Below the pieces are notes generated by a model that had not been told where the DNA came from, ran no database searches, and saw only the letters and a list, made by a program, of their open reading frames with translations. Positions 1 through 4,740 of a stretch of DNA of 5,617 bases are shown in pieces. The stretch comes from Myxococcales bacterium. Its GTDB lineage: Bacteria; Desulfobacterota_B; Binatia; UBA1149; SPBQ01. Position 1 is the first letter of the stretch, and the number at the start of each line of letters is the position of its first letter. The stretch is taken from NCBI GenBank assembly GCA_004525875.1, contig SPBQ01000172.1:1-5617 (forward strand), read 5' to 3'. The translations under genes and the position numbers were made by a program.

Positions 1-528
1 GACATCATCTCCGCGATGCGCACCTTCGGTCGGCCGATCATCGGTGCAGTCAATGGCGTTGCAGTCACGGGCGGGTTCGAGCTGGCCCTGGCCTGCGACA
101 TCCTCATCGCTTCGACCGAGGCACGGTTCGCCGACACGCACGCGCGCGTCGGCATCCTCCCGGGCTGGGGGCTGAGCCAGAAGCTGCCGCGCATGATCGG
201 TATCGGCCGCGCCAAGGAGATTTCCTTCACGGGCAACTACATGTCGGCCGAGCAGGCCGAAGCCTGGGGGCTGGTAAACCGCGTGGTCGCGCCGGACGTG
301 CTGCTGGCGACCTGCAAGGTGCTCGCGCGCGACATGCTCTCGTGCGTCCCGGAAGCGTTACGCGGGATCAAGCAGATGATCGACAACGGCTACGACGGCA
401 CACTCGCCGACGGGTTGCGTATGGAGGCGCGGCGCTCGGTGGAGCACGCGACGTCCGTCACGCCTGAGATGATCGCGGAGAGACGCGAGACGGTGCAGAA
501 ACGGGGGCGAAGCCAGACTGCGGGTTAG
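1..528 (+). CDS. Enoyl-CoA hydratase/isomerase superfamily protein, 5' end missing
   Basis: The reading frame is open from base 1 to the TAG at 526-528, giving 175 visible residues. The family is usually about 260 residues, so roughly the first 85-90 lie outside the window. The ATG at position 16 is internal (it follows DIISA) and is not the true start. The crotonase-fold core is plain: PIIGAVNGVAVTGGFELALA, then CDILIAS, then FADTHARVGILPGWG and the helix with AEAWGLVNRVV. In the family the backbone amides around the GG form the oxyanion hole that binds the acyl-CoA thioester. The first catalytic Glu of classical hydratases is present (E of GGFELA, codon 79-81). The second, 20 residues later, is a His here (codon 139-141). 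That pattern is shared by a common subgroup annotated as enoyl-CoA hydratase, so the exact reaction (hydratase, isomerase or other) is open. Likely cytoplasmic fatty-acid or other acyl-CoA metabolism. The gene ends 24 nt from the convergent lipase maturation factor gene; no clear terminator is seen between them. Confidence 0.93.
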   Translation, partial: DIISAMRTFGRPIIGAVNGVAVTGGFELALACDILIASTEARFADTHARVGILPGWGLSQKLPRMIGIGRAKEISFTGNYMSAEQAEAWGLVNRVVAPDVLLATCKVLARDMLSCVPEALRGIKQMIDNGYDGTLADGLRMEARRSVEHATSVTPEMIAERRETVQKRGRSQTAG

Positions 529-552
529 GCGGCCGGATCGACCGCGACGAGA

Positions 553-2400
553 TCAGTCCCGCGACAGTACCGGCGCATACGGGCGAGGATTCTCGCGCCG
601 CCACCACGCTCCGGTTGAGCGGCGCGTTTCCCCATCCGTGAAGCGGTAGTCGTAGACCACCGCGCGGACGTAGCGCGGCGGCACGTCAGCGAACGGGTTC
701 TCCTCGAGCAGGGCGAGCACCGGCGGAGCCCCCTCGAGCAGCCGTCTCATCAACGAGATCAGCCACGGATTCCGGCGGTAGTCGCCAAGCGCGGCGAACC
801 ACATTTGCCAGTCGAGCCGCGGCTGGTGCGGCGCGACGAAGGCCGGGCGGCGATTCTGCTCGCCAGGCTTCCATCTGAACTCGTAGGGCTCCCAGCTGCG
901 ACCGTCGCGACTGCCCTCGAGGATGATCTCCGGCCGCTCGGTCGTCATGCTGGCGAACAGGCCGTAACTGCTGGCGATGTGGAACGGCGACGTCTCGCGA
1001 ACAAGCGCCAGCAGTCCAGCGGGCAACGACGTGTACCCGTACGCCCGGCCGGCAAGATGGGCGAAGCTCAGCACGAAGATGGCCAGCGAGGCTGTGCCGA
1101 TCGCGAGCGCGCCCACCAAGCGTCGCCGGCGCGGCGCGGTGGCGGCGCCACCGGCCCGCCCGGCTCTCGCAAGTCGTTCCGGTAGAGCGCGTGCGGCGTA
1201 GGCATCGTCGAGCAGCGAAACGCAGAGCAAGATCGTGAGGATGTTGAAGAAACCGTAGTTGCCGGTCGCGATGATCACCAGCTGCAGGGCGACCAGCAAC
1301 GCGAACGCTGCCAGCCTGGGACGGCGGGGGGCGAAGATCAGGAACGGCACGACCAGCTCGATGAAGAACATGACGCTGCAGCAGATCCGGTGGAACCAGG
1401 GCGGCAGCTGATGGACGTACCAGCTCGTCCACGCGGGAATCGGCTGCGTCTCGTAGTGGATCGTGAGCGCGGTGAGGTCCCACCATACCGGGTCCTGACT
1501 GGCGAGCTTCACGAGCCCCGACAGCAGCATCAGCTTGAACAGCAGGAAGCGTAGTAGCCAGATCACGGAGCGCGGCGCCACGGCCGCACCGGCGACGCCA
1601 GGCCGTACGCCCCAGGGCGCCAGCAGAAAGCCCAGCACGCCGGTTTCCAGGAGCAGGACGTCCCACTGAAAGCCGAGGAAGGTCTGACCAGCTGTGTAGA
1701 GTGATAGGTACATCACCCATGCCTCGGCCACCGCCAGCGCCGGCATGACGTTGAGCACGAGCAGAACCGACGCCACGACGCCAAGGCCGCAGACCACGTG
1801 CAAAGCGGCGTCGCTCGCGCCGACCCAGAACAGCGTCGGCGCTAACCACACGCGGTCCTCGCCGTAGCGCTCGGCGACGGCGTCGAGCCACGGCTGAAGC
1901 GGCAACACCCCCTCGCTGCCGATCAGTCCCTCGACCTGCACCCACAGCGAGACGAACGCGATCAGGTAGATGACACCGAGCCCGCGCAGGAACAGCCAGC
2001 GAACCAGCTCGTAACGCGGCGGCGTGACGTCGCCACCCCACAGCCATCGCGTCGCCGTGGAGGCAAGCATTCGCCTCGAGGCGACGAGCGCGTAGGTCCG
2101 TTCCGTGAGAGCCGCGACGCCCGGGATGCGGTCGTACGTCCACAGAGGCCAGCGCCTTCCTCCGACCGCCAGCGGCCGCAGCACGGCCAACGCTCCATAG
2201 GACACCGTGCCGTCGACGTCGACGAATACGACCGATTCCTGAAACCGCTCTGCGGGGATCTGCGGGAAAGCGGCGCCTACCTCCTGCGAGGCGGCGTACT
2301 CGACAGCCTCTCCGGTGAGGACCCGCCACCGTTCGATCCAGCGACGACAGAAGCCACAGTCTCCGTCGTAGATCAGTAGCGGCTTCGCGCGAACGTGCAC
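553..2400 (-). CDS. DCC (DUF393) thiol-disulfide domain fused to lipase maturation factor family membrane protein
   Basis: A 615-residue two-domain protein. Residues about 6-120 are a DCC/DUF393 domain, a thioredoxin-like family named for its Cys motif: PLLIYDGDCGFCRRW with a CxxC at C15 and C18. Residues about 127-590 match the lipase maturation factor (LMF) family, whose animal member LMF1 is needed in the ER for folding of lipoprotein lipase. Family landmarks are FQWDVLLLETG (244-254), DLTALTIHYETQPIP (308-322), PPWFHR (333-338), FIELVVPF (346-353), SYGLFASMTTERPE (478-491) and FVAPHQPRLDWQMWFAAL (521-538). About eight hydrophobic segments lie between 134 and 447, and the tail after 450 is soluble. 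No signal peptide precedes the DCC domain, so that domain is probably cytoplasmic. The start is GTG at 2400: an in-frame TAG at 2412-2410 excludes a longer form, and no Shine-Dalgarno is visible. It lies 48 nt downstream of the DUF1329 gene and is probably co-transcribed with it. The client lipase, if any, is not in this window. Confidence 0.92.
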   Translation of the reverse strand: MHVRAKPLLIYDGDCGFCRRWIERWRVLTGEAVEYAASQEVGAAFPQIPAERFQESVVFVDVDGTVSYGALAVLRPLAVGGRRWPLWTYDRIPGVAALTERTYALVASRRMLASTATRWLWGGDVTPPRYELVRWLFLRGLGVIYLIAFVSLWVQVEGLIGSEGVLPLQPWLDAVAERYGEDRVWLAPTLFWVGASDAALHVVCGLGVVASVLLVLNVMPALAVAEAWVMYLSLYTAGQTFLGFQWDVLLLETGVLGFLLAPWGVRPGVAGAAVAPRSVIWLLRFLLFKLMLLSGLVKLASQDPVWWDLTALTIHYETQPIPAWTSWYVHQLPPWFHRICCSVMFFIELVVPFLIFAPRRPRLAAFALLVALQLVIIATGNYGFFNILTILLCVSLLDDAYAARALPERLARAGRAGGAATAPRRRRLVGALAIGTASLAIFVLSFAHLAGRAYGYTSLPAGLLALVRETSPFHIASSYGLFASMTTERPEIILEGSRDGRSWEPYEFRWKPGEQNRRPAFVAPHQPRLDWQMWFAALGDYRRNPWLISLMRRLLEGAPPVLALLEENPFADVPPRYVRAVVYDYRFTDGETRRSTGAWWRRENPRPYAPVLSRD

Positions 2401-2412
2401 GCGGGCATTCTA

Positions 2413-2439
2413 GCCCGCGCGCGCCGCCGACGCGCGGGC
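2413..2439 (-). promoter_or_regulatory. GC-rich stem-loop in the DUF1329/DCC-LMF intergenic gap
   Basis: A perfect 9-bp inverted repeat (GCCCGCGCG at 2413-2421, CGCGCGGGC at 2431-2439) has a 9-nt loop and sits in the 48-nt gap between the two minus-strand genes. No T-run follows it on the minus strand, so it is a poor intrinsic terminator. Its 3' arm on the minus-strand RNA (2421-2413) includes GCGGGC, which can also pair with GCCCGC at 2406-2401, immediately before the GTG start. It may tune expression or stability of the downstream cistron. The repeat is directly visible; the role is inferred, and GC-rich DNA forms such repeats by chance fairly often. Confidence 0.4.
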
Positions 2440-2448
2440 CGGCTTCGG

Positions 2449-3750
2449 CTACCTCGCCTCTTTGATGATGCTCGCGATGGTGTAGTAGTCCGGCAAGTTC
2501 CGCGATTCCTCGCCGGTCTCGAACATCCAGTCGTCGCGGAGCGGGTTTCCCGGCCCCGGCGGCCGGATCCGCGAGGAGTGGCTGAGCTGGAAGTCGATCA
2601 TCGCCACGGCGGGCGTGAACAGACGCTGGTCCGGGTACTCGCGCCCATCGCGGGCCGACTTCGTGCACCAGAAGAAGTTCTGCCACACCTTCCACAGCTC
2701 CTCGGCCTTGTCGAACATCTCTGATGTCGTGACGTTGAAGACTTCCTGGTCGATCCAGAGGTGACGTTTCGAGAACGCGTAGACAGGGAGCTTCTCCGGG
2801 CGACCGTCGATGATCCACACCTTGCGCTTCTCCCACTTCACGCAGGGAACCCAGGCCACGGGACCGTTCTCACCGCACCACACGTCAGCCGTCTGGTAGC
2901 TCTCGATGTGCATCGGAACCATGATTTCCTTCTCGCCCAGCAGCCGGAAGTCCCACCACTCGGGCTTGGAGTTGAAGCCCCAGATGGAGTCCTGATCGAT
3001 ATCGCCTCCGAATAGCGTGCCGCTGCGGTCCGACGTCGAATAGCGTCGCACGCGTCGCAGCTGCGGGAGGTAGAGCCACGAGTCGTCCGAGCGCGCCGCG
3101 ACGTCGTAGCGGTAGAGGAGGAACGAGGTTCCCTTCAGATCGAACGGCGTGTTGATGGGACCCCACTGCTCCGTGTAGCGCAGCGGCGGGTCGTGCGGGA
3201 TCACGGGCTTGGGGTCGAGGTTCATGCGTCCTTCCCATTTCAACCGCCTCCAGACGTTCGACGCGAGCAGCTTCTCGGTCTGGCCGACATCGTTCTGAAT
3301 GTCGATGACCCACTCCGTACGCACGTCGTCGCTGAACGCCGGCTTGTGCTCGTGATTCCACATGATCTTCCACGCGGCATCAGGGTCGTTGGCGTCCACG
3401 TCGGGAAACGGCATGCCGGCCACGTAGCTGTTCAACCCGAGCCGGTCCTCGGTGAGCTCGACCTGGGCGGCGTACTGTTCGGTGGCCCGCTTGTAAGACT
3501 CGGGCCACGGGCACGAGACGGTCTCGTCAACGTCGATCGTCATGCCATACTGCAGCATTCGCTGGACCGAGGGCGACAAGAGCTCCTTGTGCTCGGCCAT
3601 GTTGGCCTTCGTGATGACGTCGCCGACGGACACGTCGGCGCACGAGGGCGTCGCCGACGCGAGCGACGCGGCCAGGATGATCATGAGAACGGCGATCGAA
3701 TGGTGGGCGATGGCGCGGGGGAGAAAACGCCGTAGATGGCCGACTTGCAT
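2449..3750 (-). CDS. DUF1329 family exported protein
   Basis: A 433-residue protein of the DUF1329 family, often annotated as outer membrane lipoprotein-sorting-like; the biochemical role is not settled. I chose the ATG at 3750 over the more upstream in-frame start at 3825. It has AGGGAGGT five bases upstream and begins a good signal peptide: Arg/His-rich residues 5-17, hydrophobic core 18-33 and probable cleavage after SCA at about residue 38. The extra 25 residues of the longer form are Arg/Pro-rich and would bury the signal. Family features seen are VITKANMAEHKELLSPSVQ (45-63), YVAGMPFPDVDANDPDAAWK (109-128), DDSWLYLPQLRRVRRYSTSD (222-241), FGGDIDQD (247-254) and WWDFRLLGEKEIMVP (265-279). 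Four Cys remain in the mature part (C80, C292, C303, C362). No lipobox is present, so it is probably a soluble periplasmic or secreted protein. It is the first gene of a likely two-gene operon with the DCC-LMF gene, which suggests a shared envelope-lipid role (inference). Confidence 0.9.
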   Translation of the reverse strand: MQVGHLRRFLPRAIAHHSIAVLMIILAASLASATPSCADVSVGDVITKANMAEHKELLSPSVQRMLQYGMTIDVDETVSCPWPESYKRATEQYAAQVELTEDRLGLNSYVAGMPFPDVDANDPDAAWKIMWNHEHKPAFSDDVRTEWVIDIQNDVGQTEKLLASNVWRRLKWEGRMNLDPKPVIPHDPPLRYTEQWGPINTPFDLKGTSFLLYRYDVAARSDDSWLYLPQLRRVRRYSTSDRSGTLFGGDIDQDSIWGFNSKPEWWDFRLLGEKEIMVPMHIESYQTADVWCGENGPVAWVPCVKWEKRKVWIIDGRPEKLPVYAFSKRHLWIDQEVFNVTTSEMFDKAEELWKVWQNFFWCTKSARDGREYPDQRLFTPAVAMIDFQLSHSSRIRPPGPGNPLRDDWMFETGEESRNLPDYYTIASIIKEAR

Positions 3751-3909
3751 GGAAGACCTCCCTGCAAGGGGCCGCGTCGGAGGAGAGCGACCCGGTCTGC
3801 GGGCCGCGCACCGTCGGCCCCCCACTACCGGTCCCTATACCAAACCGGAGCGCCCGCGCGCCAGCGAAATCGACTCGTACGGGAAACCTGCCGCTGCTAG
3901 CCTCGCGCG
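3751..3909. promoter_or_regulatory. Divergent intergenic promoter region
   Basis: These 159 nt separate the divergent DUF1329 (minus) and Rieske (plus) genes and must hold promoters for both unless one gene uses a distant one. On the minus strand TATAGG (3839-3834), about 75 nt before the ribosome binding site, is the best -10 candidate for the DUF1329 operon; I see no convincing -35. It sits between the arms of a short inverted repeat, CCGGT (3828-3832) and ACCGG (3844-3848), which could be an operator. For the Rieske gene the only candidate is TGCTAGCCT (3895-3903), which would start transcription close to its ATG. That a promoter region exists is a strong inference from gene orientation; the specific boxes are weak. 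Confidence 0.45.
3756..3763 (-). promoter_or_regulatory. Ribosome binding site of the DUF1329 gene
   Basis: On the minus strand AGGGAGGT lies five bases before the ATG at 3750. It is the only strong Shine-Dalgarno I see in the window, and it decides the start of the DUF1329 gene in favour of 3750 over the upstream in-frame ATG at 3825. Confidence 0.8.
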
Positions 3910-4254
3910 ATGGCGTCGGAGTTGGTGGTCGGGAGATCCGAAGATCTAGGCGAGGGCGCGACGCTCAAGTTCGCCTTCACGGAGAACGGCGACAAGCGCG
4001 AGGGCTTCGTGATTCGGTGGAAAGGGCGTGCACATGCGTACCGCAACGAGTGCCGTCACATCCCGGTGTCGCTCGACTGGGTCGAGAATCAGTTCCTGTC
4101 GCGCGACGGCTGCTATCTCCAGTGCGCGACCCACGGGGCCCTCTACGAGGTGGATACCGGGATGTGTATCGACGGTCCCCCTACCGGTGAACGCCTGCGC
4201 TCGCTCGACGTCATCGAGCTGATAGGCGATATCGTCGTCAACCTCCCCGAGTAG
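3910..4254 (+). CDS. Small soluble Rieske 2Fe-2S protein
   Basis: A 114-residue protein that is a single Rieske domain. The cluster ligands are visible: C48-R-H50 in the first loop and C72-A-T-H75 in the second, followed by the usual GALYEVDTGMCIDGPP (76-91) with the turn and the GP motif. The motif spacing is longer than in classical Rieske ferredoxins (21 residues between CRH and CATH), owing to a LDWVENQFLSRDG insertion (55-67) that I recall from a subgroup of stand-alone Rieske proteins. There is no signal peptide, Tat motif or membrane anchor, so it is probably a cytoplasmic electron carrier or a redox subunit. No oxygenase or reductase partner is in the window. The start is the first ATG after an in-frame TAG at 3898-3900, so no meaningfully longer form is possible. 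No Shine-Dalgarno precedes it; a later start at the GTG at 3925 is less likely but cannot be excluded. Confidence 0.88.
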   Translation: MASELVVGRSEDLGEGATLKFAFTENGDKREGFVIRWKGRAHAYRNECRHIPVSLDWVENQFLSRDGCYLQCATHGALYEVDTGMCIDGPPTGERLRSLDVIELIGDIVVNLPE

Positions 4255-4275
4255 AGGCGCGGCTGCCAGGCGCCT
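4255..4275. terminator. Possible bidirectional terminator hairpin between convergent genes
   Basis: The 21-nt gap between the stop of the Rieske gene and the stop of yjbQ is occupied exactly by an inverted repeat: AGGCGC (4255-4260) and GCGCCT (4270-4275) with a 9-nt loop. The position between convergent genes fits a shared terminator. No T-run follows on either strand, so it would be weak or act with another factor. Confidence 0.35.
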
Positions 4276-4683
4276 TCAGGCTTGGATCAGCGTCACGGCC
4301 ACCTGCCGGCGCCGGCGCGGGCCGTCGAGCTCGACGACCATGATGCCCTGCCAGGTCCCCAGCAACAGATCCCCATCGGCCACCGGCAACGTCTCGGAGG
4401 GGCCCAGCATCGAAGCCTTGATGTGGGCGGCCGCGTTGTTGTCGACACGGTCGTGCAGCCACCCGTCGTGCTCAGGCACCGCCTGCTCGAGCGCGCGCAG
4501 AAGATCCACCCCTATATTCGGGTCGTCGTTCTCGTTGACGATCACGGCGGCCGTCGCGTGCAGCACGGCCACATGGCACAGACCCCGGTCCACCCCCGAC
4601 TCCTGCACGATGTGCCGCACCTGATCGGTGATCTCCAAGCACTGGCGAGCCTCAGTGGGGCCGATCTCGAAGACGATAGCCAT
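4276..4683 (-). CDS. yjbQ: YjbQ/UPF0047 family protein (secondary thiamine-phosphate synthase type)
   Basis: A 135-residue protein that is full length for the compact YjbQ (UPF0047) family and matches it end to end. Conserved blocks are HATAAVIVNENDDPNIGVDL (42-61), GWLHD (74-78), DNNAAAHIKASMLGPSETLP (81-100), LLLGTWQGI (106-114) and ELDGPRRRR (118-126). The conserved H42, N50, E51, H77, H87, K89, W111, E118 and R123 are all present. Some members are annotated as secondary thiamine-phosphate synthase because they show weak activity of that type; the true physiological role remains unclear. It is predicted to be cytoplasmic, with no signal or membrane segment. The ATG at 4683 is the only reasonable start, as the family begins a few residues before the first strand. 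No Shine-Dalgarno is visible, and a strong hairpin ends only 16 nt upstream. It is convergent with the Rieske gene and 57 nt downstream of the metalloprotease gene on the same strand, without an obvious functional link to either. Confidence 0.95.
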   Translation of the reverse strand: MAIVFEIGPTEARQCLEITDQVRHIVQESGVDRGLCHVAVLHATAAVIVNENDDPNIGVDLLRALEQAVPEHDGWLHDRVDNNAAAHIKASMLGPSETLPVADGDLLLGTWQGIMVVELDGPRRRRQVAVTLIQA

Positions 4684-4699
4684 CGATGGGAAAGGATGC

Positions 4700-4734
4700 G
4701 GCCGCCGGGAGCGCCAGAGGAGCTCCCGGCGGCC
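4700..4734 (-). terminator. 13-bp perfect hairpin, probable terminator of the metalloprotease gene
   Basis: Arms GGCCGCCGGGAGC (4700-4712) and GCTCCCGGCGGCC (4722-4734) are perfect complements with a 9-nt loop. On the minus strand the hairpin begins 6 nt after the metalloprotease TGA and is followed by CATCCTTTCCC, a pyrimidine stretch with only three consecutive T, so it is a strong stem with a weak T-tract. Its position just after the stop supports terminator function. Because it also lies 16 nt before the yjbQ start, it may instead affect expression of yjbQ. Confidence 0.6.
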
Positions 4735-4740
4735 CGTTCG

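Noticed and set aside
529..552. Terminator between the convergent hydratase and DCC-LMF genes
   Set aside because: Only a 4-bp GCGG/CCGC pairing is visible in the 24-nt gap and there is no T-run on either strand.
686..2836. A 716-residue open frame on the minus strand spanning parts of the DCC-LMF and DUF1329 genes
   Set aside because: It is a frame shadow caused by high GC. The product is Arg/Ala/Gly-rich with no recognisable domain, while the other frame encodes clear DCC, LMF and DUF1329 motifs.
3637..3660. Possible lipoprotein signal in the DUF1329 protein (Cys in ATPSCAD)
   Set aside because: The residues before the Cys (T-P-S) do not fit a lipobox; ordinary signal peptidase cleavage after SCA is more likely.
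3193..3735. A 180-residue open frame on the plus strand within the DUF1329 gene
   Set aside because: It is antisense to well-conserved DUF1329 blocks, rich in Arg, Val and His, without a ribosome binding site or recognisable motif.
3751..3825. A 25-residue N-terminal extension of the DUF1329 protein from the ATG at 3825
   Set aside because: The extension is Arg/Pro-rich and precedes a good signal peptide; the strong Shine-Dalgarno at 3763-3756 fits the ATG at 3750.
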